64,000 bases of DNA. Origin: Crocinitomicaceae bacterium (GTDB lineage Bacteria > Bacteroidota > Bacteroidia > Flavobacteriales_D > Crocinitomicaceae). Position numbers and translations under genes: made by a program. The notes under the pieces are model-generated. The model was not told where the DNA came from and did not search any database. It saw only the letters and a list, made by a program, of their open reading frames with translations. Of the stretch, positions 28,277-37,305 are shown in pieces (the first letter of the stretch is position 1; each line of letters begins with the position of its first letter). The DNA lies in assembly GCA_030730025.1 (NCBI GenBank), contig JANQWC010000005.1, positions 143,886 through 207,885 of the forward strand. Direction: 5' to 3'.

Positions 28277-29335
28277 ATGAGCAAAATGAAACTTTCTGAT
28301 TTTGACTTCAATCTCCCTGAAGAATTAATCGCCAATTATCCAGAAGAAACCCGTGACGAATGCCGCCTAATGGTGGTGCACCGTTCTACAGGTCTCATAG
28401 AGCACAAAATGTTCCGCGACATCCTAGACTACTTCAATGAAGGCGATGTCATGATCATGAACAACACCCGTGTTTTTCCTGCTCGCATGTATGGCAACAA
28501 AGAAAAAACTGGAGCCAAAATTGAAGTATTTTTATTGCGCGAGCTCAACCGCGAGAGCCTTTTGTGGGATGTCCTCGTAGACCCCGCCCGCAAAATCCGC
28601 ATTGGGAATAAATTGTATTTTGGCGAAGACGACTCTCTAGTGGCTGAGGTCATTGACAACACCACCTCTAGAGGACGCACCCTTCGTTTTTTATTCGACG
28701 GCCCATACGAAGACTTCAAAGCCAAAATCACTGAGTTGGGCGAAACACCCCTTCCAAAATATATCAAAAGAGAAGTTGAACCCGAAGACGAAGAGCGTTA
28801 CCAAACTGTATTTGCAAGTGTAGAGGGTGCCGTTGCTGCACCAACAGCTGGTCTTCACTTCTCAAAACAATTGCTCAAGCGTTTGGAATTGAAAGGCATC
28901 AACTTTGCTGAACTTACACTCCACGTTGGTTTGGGTACGTTTCGTTCTGTTGAGGTAGAAGACCTCACCAAGCACAAAATGGATTCCGAGCAGGTCATCA
29001 TCCCTGAAAGCGCCGTGCAAATGGTCAACGACGCCAAGCGCCACAAGCGCAAAGTTTGCGCTGTTGGTACCACTTCAATGCGCTCCATTGAAACGTCTGT
29101 CTCCACAGACGGCATGCTCAAGCCTTACGACGGCTGGACCAACAAATTCATTTTCCCGCCTTATGAATTCAGCATCGCCGATTGCCTGATCACCAATTTC
29201 CACACGCCTCTTTCTACTTTGCTCATGATGATTTCCGCCTTTATGGGCCACGAACTCATGCACAAAGCCTACGATGAAGCGGTGAGAGAAAAGTACCGTT
29301 TCTATTCTTACGGAGACGCCATGCTTATCCTCTAA
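28277..29335 (+). CDS. queA: S-adenosylmethionine:tRNA ribosyltransferase-isomerase
   Basis: Transfers and isomerises the ribosyl moiety of SAM onto preQ1-modified tRNA to make epoxyqueuosine. It is 352 residues long, the usual length. The N-terminal [18 protein letters not shown], the [13 protein letters not shown] stretch, [13 protein letters not shown] and the C-terminal [18 protein letters not shown] are conserved QueA blocks. ATG 28277 and ATG 28286 are both possible; the latter gives MKLSDFDF. The TAA overlaps the ribF ATG by one base (TAATG). Confidence 0.97.
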   Translation: MSKMKLSDFDFNLPEELIANYPEETRDECRLMVVHRSTGLIEHKMFRDILDYFNEGDVMIMNNTRVFPARMYGNKEKTGAKIEVFLLRELNRESLLWDVLVDPARKIRIGNKLYFGEDDSLVAEVIDNTTSRGRTLRFLFDGPYEDFKAKITELGETPLPKYIKREVEPEDEERYQTVFASVEGAVAAPTAGLHFSKQLLKRLELKGINFAELTLHVGLGTFRSVEVEDLTKHKMDSEQVIIPESAVQMVNDAKRHKRKVCAVGTTSMRSIETSVSTDGMLKPYDGWTNKFIFPPYEFSIADCLITNFHTPLSTLLMMISAFMGHELMHKAYDEAVREKYRFYSYGDAMLIL

Positions 29336-30267
29336 TGGAGCTGCACAAGCAACTAGCTACTTTTCCAAAAAACCAAAAAACGGTCCTCACCATCGGGACC
29401 TTCGACGGCCTGCATTTAGGTCATCAAAAAATACTTTCAACAGTTTGCGCGCAGGCCAAGCAACAAGGCTTGGCTTCTGTGTTGCTTACTTTTCATCCGC
29501 ATCCACGCCGCATCTTATTTCCAGATCAGCCTTTGGGCCTCATCCAGACCCAAGAAGAGAAACTCGCTAGACTGGCAGCGCTTGGTCTAGACCACGTTGT
29601 GGCGCTAGAATTCAACGCGCAATTGGCGCAGCAAACCGCAGCCGAGTTTGTCGAGGAGGTCTTGATCAAAGGACTCAATGCACAAAGCGTGATCATCGGT
29701 TACGACCACCAATTTGGCCATGACCGCCAAGGTAATTTAGCTTTTTTGCGCAGTTACGAAGCCAAAGGTTTTTTTGAAGTCAAAGAAATTCCAGTTGAGC
29801 AAATCGACGAAGTCTATATTAGTTCCTCTAAGATCAGAAAAGCAATAGAACAAGGCCAAATTGCGCAAGCAAATGCTTATTTAGGTCAGCCATATCAAGT
29901 ATCTGGGCACGTATCGAGAGGGCTGCAAAATGGGCGCAGTATTGGCTTCCCAACCGCCAATGTACAACTCACTGAGGCCGAGAAAATCTTGCCCGCCGAC
30001 GGCGTTTATGCGGTGTCGAGCGAATACAATGGCGTTACACTATACGGCATGATGAACATTGGCTGGCGGCCTACCATCAAAGAAACTAAAGTAGAACGTA
30101 AAATAGAAGTTCACTTCTTTGATTTTCAGGCCGATATATACGAGGCTTACCTTGCACTCTGTTTGCACGAGCGCATCCGCTCAGAACACAAATTTGCAAG
30201 CTTAGACGCCCTCAAAATGCAGTTGCACGCAGACGAACTACAAGTGCGCGCCTATTTCAAGCGCTGA
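29335..30267 (+). CDS. ribF: Bifunctional riboflavin kinase/FAD synthetase
   Basis: Makes FMN from riboflavin and then FAD. It is 310 residues long. The N-terminal nucleotidyltransferase domain has TIGTFDGLHLGHQKIL with the HxGH motif and the YISSSKIRKAI segment near 160. The C-terminal flavokinase domain contains GRSIGFPTANVQL and the GMMNIGWRPTI segment. Translationally coupled to queA by a one-base overlap. No FMN riboswitch precedes it, as expected for a gene internal to an operon. Confidence 0.97.
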   Translation: MELHKQLATFPKNQKTVLTIGTFDGLHLGHQKILSTVCAQAKQQGLASVLLTFHPHPRRILFPDQPLGLIQTQEEKLARLAALGLDHVVALEFNAQLAQQTAAEFVEEVLIKGLNAQSVIIGYDHQFGHDRQGNLAFLRSYEAKGFFEVKEIPVEQIDEVYISSSKIRKAIEQGQIAQANAYLGQPYQVSGHVSRGLQNGRSIGFPTANVQLTEAEKILPADGVYAVSSEYNGVTLYGMMNIGWRPTIKETKVERKIEVHFFDFQADIYEAYLALCLHERIRSEHKFASLDALKMQLHADELQVRAYFKR

Positions 30268-30284
30268 AGCTCTTTACAATCTAC

Positions 30285-31613
30285 TTATATTTTCTCGATG
30301 CGGTAAGTCTCTACTTGACCTGTTTGTTGGTCGCGCAGCTTTAAAAGGTAAATGCCTTCTTTAAATGAGTTGATATCGATTTGTACCGTTGTGGACACAG
30401 ATTCCGTAGACAAACATAACTGCCCAAGCGTGTTGTAGATTTCGACCGTTGTCTGGTGCTGACATCCTTTGATCTGAATGATATCCGAACTCGGATTCGG
30501 TGTAATCGCATAGCGCATAGCGGCTACTTCATTTAGGTTGCTTTGGCTCTCGTCAAAGAACAGTACGTTGTCTACAAAAACAACTCCTGCACCTGCTGGC
30601 GAACCCGATAAAATCAGTTGTGAAAAATGGCTCAAGCTGTTGAGGCCAGTGAATTGGCTGAGTGGAATTTCTAGGGTATTCCAAGTTTGGGCTACCGGCT
30701 GAAAACTCAATTCGCTCTCGCTGTCGTCGCCACCTGCGTATTGTCCATCGTTTCCAAAATCGACTAATTTCACTTTAAAAGGATCCATGTTAGCTGTCCA
30801 GTAGTCGAGTCTGAAATGCGTCATGTTGGTGAGGTCGAGTTGGTTGCCACCGAGTGTCTCGATACCCGCAAAATTGACCGAGCTATAACGTTTAGTGTCA
30901 TTTCCTTGGATCTGAAGGTCGGTCACTTGTGCTTGTGACCACGGTGCTTGCCAAGTATCTACAGTTACATTGACGTAAGGGTTGCTGAACATCGAAATCA
31001 CAGAAGCCGCAGGATATGTCGGTGTAGGTGCAGGCACCATTGGTGCTAATGATTGCGAGCCGTCTTGATTCGAGAACTTGATGTTGTCTATATAACACTC
31101 GTTGTTGTCTGAACGCTGGCCAAAATCCGGGAAAAAAATGATTTGATCGATGCCAATTGAGGTAGGATTACTCAATACCTGGGTAAAATCAAAAGTGAGT
31201 TCTTCCCATTGGTCTACAAGTGTATTCGAGACGAGGATCTCGCCAGAAGACGCGTTTGAAGGGGTGGCGAACTTGAGCCCAACCGGACTAATAACCGATT
31301 TGTAGACCATCACTTTGATCTGACAATTGGCAGCCGTTAAATTGAAAACACCGATGCCTTGGCCATGAACAGATTCAAAACCAGCCCAAGGAGCGCCGTT
31401 CACGAGTGCCGTGAATTTGCAAACGGTAGATGATAAATTGATGCCGCTTGGCGATGGATTGGCAACCATCTGAACCGGTGGGTTGTTTCCGTTTTCAAAT
31501 GTAGTCCAAGCCCAGTTGGCACCGAAGCCATTGGGTTCAAAATCGATAGGGCCTGCTTGTCCGAATAAAAAAGGAGCAGACAGCGCAAATGTGAGTGTCA
31601 AAAGAAATTTCAT
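30285..31613 (-). CDS. Secreted carbohydrate-binding-like protein with type A T9SS sorting domain
   Basis: A 442-residue protein with a signal peptide (MKFLLTLTFALSAPFLFGQ) and two consecutive beta-sandwich modules of the galactose-binding kind. The first (about 20-180) ends with DNNECYIDNIKFSN, the second (about 200-350) with AGAGVVFVDNVLFFDE; both endings are typical of carbohydrate-binding modules in T9SS-exported glycoside hydrolases. The C-terminus (TPNSSDIIQIKG-like region, IYNTLGQLCLS, FKEGIYLLKLRDQ) is a type A sorting domain. No catalytic domain is visible, so a stand-alone glycan-binding or adhesion function is inferred. Confidence 0.82.
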   Translation of the reverse strand: MKFLLTLTFALSAPFLFGQAGPIDFEPNGFGANWAWTTFENGNNPPVQMVANPSPSGINLSSTVCKFTALVNGAPWAGFESVHGQGIGVFNLTAANCQIKVMVYKSVISPVGLKFATPSNASSGEILVSNTLVDQWEELTFDFTQVLSNPTSIGIDQIIFFPDFGQRSDNNECYIDNIKFSNQDGSQSLAPMVPAPTPTYPAASVISMFSNPYVNVTVDTWQAPWSQAQVTDLQIQGNDTKRYSSVNFAGIETLGGNQLDLTNMTHFRLDYWTANMDPFKVKLVDFGNDGQYAGGDDSESELSFQPVAQTWNTLEIPLSQFTGLNSLSHFSQLILSGSPAGAGVVFVDNVLFFDESQSNLNEVAAMRYAITPNPSSDIIQIKGCQHQTTVEIYNTLGQLCLSTESVSTTVQIDINSFKEGIYLLKLRDQQTGQVETYRIEKI

Positions 31614-31684
31614 AATAGTGTAAGCGTTTTAGATATTGTTAAAAGTACAATAATTATCAATAGCCAAGCAGATTATTTTTTTCC

Positions 31685-31692
31685 TACCTTCG
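31685..31692 (+). promoter_or_regulatory. -7 promoter element (TTCG variant) for the LRR gene
   Basis: TACCTTCG differs from TAnnTTTG by one base and lies 4 nt before ATG 31697, or 16 nt before an alternative in-frame ATG at 31709. Confidence 0.45.
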
Positions 31693-31696
31693 TTAG

Positions 31697-32263
31697 ATGA
31701 GACTGCCGATGCTTTTATGCTTCCTTTTGGTTTGGAACGGAACCCTGTTTTGGGCCCAGACCATCAAATGGCAAGACGCCCAAAAGCTCGATCCAAAAAC
31801 GGTCACCTCACTAGATTGTTCAGGCCTCAAATGGGATACCCTACCCGTAAAAATTTTTGAGTTTGTGGCGCTGCAGTCTTTGGATTTATCTAAAAATAAA
31901 TTTGCTTTTGTTCCCGATGAAATGAAGGTATTTACGCAGCTTCAGGACTTGAAACTAGGAAAGAACAAACTCGACCATTTCCCTTTAGTGCTCTGCCAGT
32001 TGCCATTGCTACGCGATTTATCTTTGGAGCGCAATGCGCTGCGCATGTTACCCGATCAAATCAGTGCACTTTCTCAACTGCAATACCTCGACCTTTATGG
32101 CAATGCCATTGAACATTTTGGCGAAGGCATTTTTCTGCTGCCGAACTTGCGCTTGCTCAATATAGAAGGAGTGATGTACGGTACTATTTTTGCCAAGCAG
32201 CTGCTTGCGCGCTTGCCTCACACGAAAGTACTCATTGACCCACCGTGTAAGTGTTTGGATTAG
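31697..32263 (+). CDS. Exported leucine-rich-repeat protein
   Basis: A 188-residue protein with a signal peptide (MRLPMLLCFLLVWNGTLFWAQ) and about five leucine-rich repeats of the bacterial type. Examples are LQSLDLSKNKFAFVPDEM, LQDLKLGKNKLDHFPLVL, LRDLSLERNALRMLPDQI and LQYLDLYGNAIEHFGEGI. The C-terminus contains a CKC pair. Probably a periplasmic or surface protein-binding domain with no enzymatic function. The start may be ATG 31697 or ATG 31709 (MLLCFLLV). The GH25 gene's promoter overlaps its stop. Confidence 0.82.
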   Translation: MRLPMLLCFLLVWNGTLFWAQTIKWQDAQKLDPKTVTSLDCSGLKWDTLPVKIFEFVALQSLDLSKNKFAFVPDEMKVFTQLQDLKLGKNKLDHFPLVLCQLPLLRDLSLERNALRMLPDQISALSQLQYLDLYGNAIEHFGEGIFLLPNLRLLNIEGVMYGTIFAKQLLARLPHTKVLIDPPCKCLD

Positions 32264-32271
32264 TATCTTTG
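32264..32271 (+). promoter_or_regulatory. -7 promoter element for the GH25 operon
   Basis: TATCTTTG lies 3 nt before the ATG at 32275 and immediately follows the LRR stop codon. It shows that an upstream in-frame GTG (32251) is not the start. Confidence 0.55.
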
Positions 32272-32274
32272 CCC

Positions 32275-33138
32275 ATGACCCTGCTGCGCACTATTGTTTT
32301 CTGGCTCCTCAATCATCCGCAACACGTATTGATTGTCTTTTTGGCGCTGACTGCACTTTTAGTTTGGACCAAAAAAAAATGGCGTCGCAAACAACCTTAT
32401 TTACCTTGGATACTCGCCTTAGGTTTTGTGGGCTATGTTTTTGTCTTTATTCGCTTTTACGACCGCATAGACCTATTGCGGCCTGTCCTGCGCAATGCAA
32501 CGGCAGAGACGCTTTCAGAAACAGCCATAGCCGACGACCAAATTTATTGTTTTGGCATCGATGTATCGCAATACCAAGGCAGCATCAACTGGGATGAAGT
32601 ACTGCTGACCAAACATCCCCTGCGCTTTGCCATTGCCAGAGCCACCATGGGCACTGATGGCCTAGACCCACAATTTGCAGCAAATTGGCAAGCATTAGAA
32701 AGAGTGGGGCTCCAACGAGGGGCTTATCATTATTACCGACCTTTTCAAAATTCCACTGAGCAAGCCCAAAATTTCATTCAGCAAGTAAGGCTCAGTAAAG
32801 GCGATTTTCCGCCGGTATTGGATGTCGAAAAGATGTCGCCATTCGGAGCAGAAAACTTGCGCAAAGGTGTGCAAAATTGGCTGCGGATTGTAGGGCAGCA
32901 CTACCACTGCAAACCAATCGTTTACACGGGCCGCTTTTTCTATGAGCGCTATCTCAAAGGAAGTATAGACGGATATCCGCTTTGGGTGGCTTCTTACGGC
33001 CCACACCACAAAGTCGAGCACCTCCCCTGGACTTTTTATCAATTTTCAGAAAAAATGGTTGTTCACGGCATCAATACTTATGTCGATGGCAATTTCTTTC
33101 AAGGCAGCTTAACGAAACTTCGTAACTTCGGCTTATGA
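32275..33138 (+). CDS. Membrane-anchored GH25-family lysozyme
   Basis: A 287-residue peptidoglycan muramidase. Two N-terminal hydrophobic segments (about 7-30 and 44-61) anchor it, and the catalytic domain (about 92-285) begins CFGIDVSQYQGSINW. GH25 active-site acids are present: Asp96 in GIDVSQ and the Asp183/Glu185 pair in PPVLDVEKM; YPLWVASYG and the final NTYVDGNFFQG are also typical. It is the first gene of a coupled run with a membrane protein (ATGA overlap), rnpA and an S41 protease. Likely role in wall remodelling. Confidence 0.92.
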   Translation: MTLLRTIVFWLLNHPQHVLIVFLALTALLVWTKKKWRRKQPYLPWILALGFVGYVFVFIRFYDRIDLLRPVLRNATAETLSETAIADDQIYCFGIDVSQYQGSINWDEVLLTKHPLRFAIARATMGTDGLDPQFAANWQALERVGLQRGAYHYYRPFQNSTEQAQNFIQQVRLSKGDFPPVLDVEKMSPFGAENLRKGVQNWLRIVGQHYHCKPIVYTGRFFYERYLKGSIDGYPLWVASYGPHHKVEHLPWTFYQFSEKMVVHGINTYVDGNFFQGSLTKLRNFGL

Positions 33139-33776
33139 TTTTACTCGCGCTCCTTTTCAAGCTTGGTGTACGTTTTGCCATTTTTAATTTCATTTGGTTT
33201 TTTCTCGAATTAGCCCACAAAATGCTCACGGGCATGCGGCCTCCGTTTTTGGCAGAGCACTACATCCTCAAAGGGCTCAAGTATATCTTGCTTGTGAATA
33301 TCACTTTTGCGTATTGTCTAGAATATGCGCCAAATGCACCCACTTATGTGCTCAATTGGCAAAAACTAGTGCCGGGCGGTCTGATTTTAATGCTTTATTT
33401 ACTCGGAAAATTTCAAAAACAACAAGAACAACTCCAGTTTTTAGGTGCTTTTCAGATGCCGGTCCAACAGCGTCCGTATTCCAAAAACTTAGAAATTCTC
33501 CTTCTTGTTTTGGCTGCCTTTACCTTCACGGGGCTTTACTTCTTTCCACATTTGTCTCAGAATGGCATTTCTCAATGGTTTGAGTCGAATATCCGAAGCC
33601 TCGAGAAGGCTTTTTTACTTGGCTTTATCTTTCAAGTGCTTGGCTTCTTCTTTGTGCTCAGTGTGTTTTTTCGCTTGCTCAAAGCATTCAGCCCCAAACC
33701 CCCAACAACTGGTCCTACACAAGGCCCCGAAACTTATACAGATTACGAAGAAGTTTCAGACCAACACCTTGACTAA
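33135..33776 (+). CDS. Integral membrane protein of unknown function
   Basis: A 213-residue protein that I do not recognise. It has about five hydrophobic helices (around 3-27, 45-65, 78-92, 119-136 and 155-180) and a Pro/Thr-rich acidic cytoplasmic or periplasmic tail. Its start overlaps the GH25 stop (ATGA), and its end overlaps the proposed rnpA start by 8 nt. It is therefore in the same envelope-related transcription unit, and a function in envelope biogenesis is possible but unproven. Confidence 0.75.
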   Translation: MILLALLFKLGVRFAIFNFIWFFLELAHKMLTGMRPPFLAEHYILKGLKYILLVNITFAYCLEYAPNAPTYVLNWQKLVPGGLILMLYLLGKFQKQQEQLQFLGAFQMPVQQRPYSKNLEILLLVLAAFTFTGLYFFPHLSQNGISQWFESNIRSLEKAFLLGFIFQVLGFFFVLSVFFRLLKAFSPKPPTTGPTQGPETYTDYEEVSDQHLD

Positions 33777-34185
33777 ACTCCAACCACATACCGACGAATG
33801 TTTGCCTAAGGCTTATAAATTGTGCAGCCTTAAAAAAATAGAGGAGCTCTACAAAACAGGTGCCCTCATCAAAGCGTATCCGCTGCGCGTCATGTATTTC
33901 ACCGAAGCCATTGACCCTGCAGCGGAGCCAACCGAGGCATTTCAAGTGTTGTTTTCGGCGCCAAAACGCCGCTTCAAAAGAGCCCACGACCGCAATTACA
34001 TCAAGCGCTTGATGCGCGAAGTCTTGCGCAAAAACAAAATGCCATTGTTAGCGGCCCTCCACCAAAACAATAAAAAAATGGTGTTTTCGTTAACTTTTGT
34101 TTCCGATGAACGTCCGAGTTATCAACTTTTGGAACAAAAGTTGTGTAAGGCACTCGACCAACTTATAAAAGAAATCAACCCATGA
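33769..34185 (+). CDS. rnpA: Ribonuclease P protein component
   Basis: The protein cofactor that assists the RNA subunit in 5' maturation of tRNAs. About 138 residues from the proposed TTG start at 33769 (MTKLQPHTDECLPKAYKLCS). The fold's signature is VLFSAPKRRFKRAHDRNYIKRLMREVLR, a clear match to the family RNR motif (given here in parts: PKRRFKRAHDRN, then LMREVLRKNK). There is no suitable ATG at the N-terminus, and the reading frame upstream only shadows the membrane-protein gene. rpmH is not upstream as in the classical rpmH-rnpA pair. The stop overlaps the S41 protease ATG. Confidence 0.9.
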   Translation: MTKLQPHTDECLPKAYKLCSLKKIEELYKTGALIKAYPLRVMYFTEAIDPAAEPTEAFQVLFSAPKRRFKRAHDRNYIKRLMREVLRKNKMPLLAALHQNNKKMVFSLTFVSDERPSYQLLEQKLCKALDQLIKEINP

Positions 34186-35825
34186 TCAGACTGACTAAAT
34201 TATCTTTTCTCTTTTTTGCATTTTTACTGAGTCTTCAGTTCGGCTATGCCCAAACCAATTCTTTTGAAACCCTCAAGAGTTTGGAAATCATGGATCAAAT
34301 CTATGAGCACCTCGACCTCTATTTTGTAGATGAAACCAAAAATGGCCAATTAGCCAAAACAGGCATCGACGCCATGCTCAAGGAGCTCGACCCTTACACC
34401 GTTTATTACCACGAATCGAATATCGAAGATTACCGCCTCATGACCACTGGCCAATACGGTGGCATTGGTGCCCTGATCCGCAAAATGGGTGATTTCAGTT
34501 TTATTGCCGAACCTTACGAGGGCAAACCCGCGCAAGTTGCTGGCCTCAAAGCTGGCGACAAAATTGTGAGTATCGATGGCAAAAGCATGGAGAAAAAAAC
34601 AACTGAAGAGGTTTCAGATGCACTCAAGGGCCCCAAAGGAACGTCGTTTGAGTTGGTTGTCGAAAGAAAGGGCGAGGGCAACAAGAATTTTAAAATTACA
34701 CGCGACGAAATCAAATTGCCAGACGTGCCGTATTTTGGCATGTTACAAAACAAGGTAGGGTATGTCAAACTCAATTCATTTACGCAAACGGCTGCTGCTG
34801 ATGTCAAAAGCGCAATTGAAAAGTTACAAGCGCAGGGCATGCAAGAGTTGGTGTTGGACTTGAGAGGTAACGGTGGCGGTTTGCTCATTGAAGCCGTCAA
34901 AATCGTCAACTTTTTTGTCGAAAAGAACCAAGTGGTGGTGACCACAAAAGGCCGAGTGGCCGAAGAAAACCGCACCTACAAAACCCTAGAAGAACCTTTT
35001 GCGCCCAACATGCCACTCGTGGTGCTCATCGACGGCGGCTCAGCATCAGCTTCCGAAATTTTAGCGGGCAGCCTTCAAGACCTCGACCGCGCGGTAGTAA
35101 TCGGAGAAACCAGCTTCGGAAAAGGCTTGGTTCAGCGCACCTACGACCTCAAATACGGCTCTAAAATCAAGATCACCATTGCCAAATACTACACGCCATC
35201 GGGCCGCTGCGTCCAACGCTTGGAATATTATGACAAAGAAAACGGCGAAAAAGCCAAAGAGGTAGCTGATTCACTGCTCAAAACGTTTTATACGCAAAAC
35301 GGCAGACCAGTCATTGACGGCCGCGGCATCGAGCCAGACATCGAAATCGCTTTTGAAGACCTCAGTAGGTTAGCCGCTATGCTATTGGTGAAAAATCACA
35401 TCTTTAATTATGCCACTCAATACGCAGCAGCCAATCCAACAATTGCTGCCGCGGGCACCTTTAAAATCAGCCCAGAGGAATACGCTCAGTTCAAGGCATA
35501 TGTCATGGCGCAGCCCGATTTTGACTACACAACTGCTTCTGAAGAGGCGCTCCGCAAAATGAAGGAGACGGCAGAAAAAGAAGGTTATTTTGAAGATATC
35601 TCTGCTCAGTACAATCAAATGTTGGAGAAGGTTACGCCGTCAAAAGAGCGCGACCTCGATAAATTCCAACAAGAAATCAGTGAAGTACTTGAAGATGAAA
35701 TCATTTCGCGCTATTACTACCAAGAAGGGCGCGCTAAACAACAATTACAAGCAGATCCAGTTGTGCGCAAAGGCTTAGAAATTTTACAAGCCCCTGCACA
35801 GTACAATACTATTTTGAAGAATTAA
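34182..35825 (+). CDS. S41-family C-terminal processing protease
   Basis: A 547-residue periplasmic tail-specific protease with a signal peptide (residues 1-23, ending GYAQ). An N-terminal helical region is followed by a PDZ domain (about 85-170, YGGIGALIRK, GLKAGDKIVSIDG). The S41 catalytic domain carries the serine in DGGSASASEILAG (residues 285-295) and the general-base Lys314 in SFGKGLVQ. The C-terminal 150 residues are charged and helical. Its ATG overlaps the rnpA stop; the rnpA-S41 order is one I associate with other Bacteroidota. Confidence 0.95.
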   Translation: MIRLTKLSFLFFAFLLSLQFGYAQTNSFETLKSLEIMDQIYEHLDLYFVDETKNGQLAKTGIDAMLKELDPYTVYYHESNIEDYRLMTTGQYGGIGALIRKMGDFSFIAEPYEGKPAQVAGLKAGDKIVSIDGKSMEKKTTEEVSDALKGPKGTSFELVVERKGEGNKNFKITRDEIKLPDVPYFGMLQNKVGYVKLNSFTQTAAADVKSAIEKLQAQGMQELVLDLRGNGGGLLIEAVKIVNFFVEKNQVVVTTKGRVAEENRTYKTLEEPFAPNMPLVVLIDGGSASASEILAGSLQDLDRAVVIGETSFGKGLVQRTYDLKYGSKIKITIAKYYTPSGRCVQRLEYYDKENGEKAKEVADSLLKTFYTQNGRPVIDGRGIEPDIEIAFEDLSRLAAMLLVKNHIFNYATQYAAANPTIAAAGTFKISPEEYAQFKAYVMAQPDFDYTTASEEALRKMKETAEKEGYFEDISAQYNQMLEKVTPSKERDLDKFQQEISEVLEDEIISRYYYQEGRAKQQLQADPVVRKGLEILQAPAQYNTILKN

Positions 35826-35839
35826 GCGTTAGTAAACAC

Positions 35840-37270
35840 ATGTTGCAACGCTGGTTCGGGACCAAAGCCCATTCAAGATTACATTACCTGACCCTCCTAT
35901 TTTTTGTAATAGGGATGGTTTGCAGCAAGTTCTTGATGTCCATGGGCCTCTTGTTGGGCACTCTCAATCTCTTGTTAGAAGCCGACTTCAACACCTATTA
36001 CAGACGCCTCAAGGAAAATCGCTTGGTTCATCTGCTTTTGCTTTTTTATGTGCTCTTTTGGCTGAGCTTACTTTGGTCAGACAACTGGCGCGAAGGGCTA
36101 GATGAGCTACGTCGCTTCACGAGTTTACTGCTCATACCGATTATCATCTCTATTCGACCCTTGCCAAGCTCCCGAAAAATAGAAGGGCTCTGGAGTTTCT
36201 TTTTAGGTGCTTTGTTATTGACGTCTTTGGTCAATAGCATCTCTTATCACTTTTTTGCCGAACAACTCCACTTGGTGGACATCAGGGAAATGTCTTTGTT
36301 TGGTTCCCACATTCGTTTCGGCATCTTAATTGGCCTTGGCTTGTCTTTTACTTTATTTCGCATTCGTCAGCAAAGGTGGTATGTTTTATTGGCCTTTTGG
36401 TTCATCTTCTACACCCTAGACAGCCAGGCTTTATCTGGCGTCCTGACAGTTGTAGTTGTGCTGATGGGCCATGCTATTTCTTTTCTATTGCAAAGGAGAA
36501 AATGGGGTTGGGTACTTGGAATGGGCTCACTGAGTTTGGTTTTGTTGTTTGGCTTGGCGTATTATTTGGCTCAACCAATAGAGACGCGAGAAACGTGCCC
36601 TCCAAACCCTGCGCAAATGGCTCAAGAATGGCAAAAACGTTCTACCTTGCCTTTTGAAGGGAGAGATTTGAGGGGCCAGTTGTTGGCCTCAACCGTTGAG
36701 CGCTTTGTGCTCAGTAAAAATGGTTGTGCAGCGGCTTCGGGTGTAGCAGCTTTGAGTAATGAAGAAATCCGTTGGATAGAACTGGGCTTTGCTGATATCC
36801 GCGAAGCACAGGGTGGGCTGAGTGCGCGGCTTTTTGGTTTGCGTTACCAACTCCACCACAGCAATAATCCCAACGACCATTCTTTATTGGAGCGCATCGA
36901 ATACTGGCGCAATGCCACCTCACTTATTGCCGATCACTGGCTCATTGGCGTAGGTATCGGTGACCTCACCGACCAAATGCAAAGCCGTTACGAGGAGCGC
37001 GGCTCGCAATTGCGCCCGGACCGCCGCTTGCGCCCACATAATTATTACCTCACCACTTGGCTCAATCTTGGCTTCTTCGGTTTGTGCTTATTTGTTGGGC
37101 TCCTCTTGCTTTTTGTCAAAAGGCAATTGCAGTATCGCCAAGTACAAGGTATCCTGATCGGCCTGACCTTTATCCTGACGCTATTTATCGAGGACGGCCT
37201 CGAAACCCAAATGGGCCTCACTATCTTTGCCTTCTTTTTTGCGTTTTACTCCCGCAGGGTAGTGCATTAA
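35840..37270 (+). CDS. O-antigen ligase/polymerase-like membrane protein
   Basis: A 476-residue polytopic protein with around 10-12 transmembrane segments and one large periplasmic loop (about 245-370), the architecture of the WaaL/Wzy_C family. The loop end contains LIGVGIGDLTDQMQ and RLRPHNYYLTTWLNLGFFG, matching the conserved PHN motif before the last helices. It may ligate O-antigen or another glycan to a lipid carrier, or polymerise it. It starts 14 nt after the S41 protease stop. No glycosyltransferase cluster is next to it. Confidence 0.82.
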   Translation: MLQRWFGTKAHSRLHYLTLLFFVIGMVCSKFLMSMGLLLGTLNLLLEADFNTYYRRLKENRLVHLLLLFYVLFWLSLLWSDNWREGLDELRRFTSLLLIPIIISIRPLPSSRKIEGLWSFFLGALLLTSLVNSISYHFFAEQLHLVDIREMSLFGSHIRFGILIGLGLSFTLFRIRQQRWYVLLAFWFIFYTLDSQALSGVLTVVVVLMGHAISFLLQRRKWGWVLGMGSLSLVLLFGLAYYLAQPIETRETCPPNPAQMAQEWQKRSTLPFEGRDLRGQLLASTVERFVLSKNGCAAASGVAALSNEEIRWIELGFADIREAQGGLSARLFGLRYQLHHSNNPNDHSLLERIEYWRNATSLIADHWLIGVGIGDLTDQMQSRYEERGSQLRPDRRLRPHNYYLTTWLNLGFFGLCLFVGLLLLFVKRQLQYRQVQGILIGLTFILTLFIEDGLETQMGLTIFAFFFAFYSRRVVH

Positions 37271-37291
37271 ACGTTTCTTTGAAAAATTGAG

Positions 37292-37299
37292 TAACTTCG
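37292..37299 (+). promoter_or_regulatory. -7 promoter element (TTCG variant) for gldA
   Basis: TAACTTCG, one base from TAnnTTTG, ends 6 nt before the gldA ATG at 37306. Confidence 0.45.
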
Positions 37300-37305
37300 C
37301 ATACC

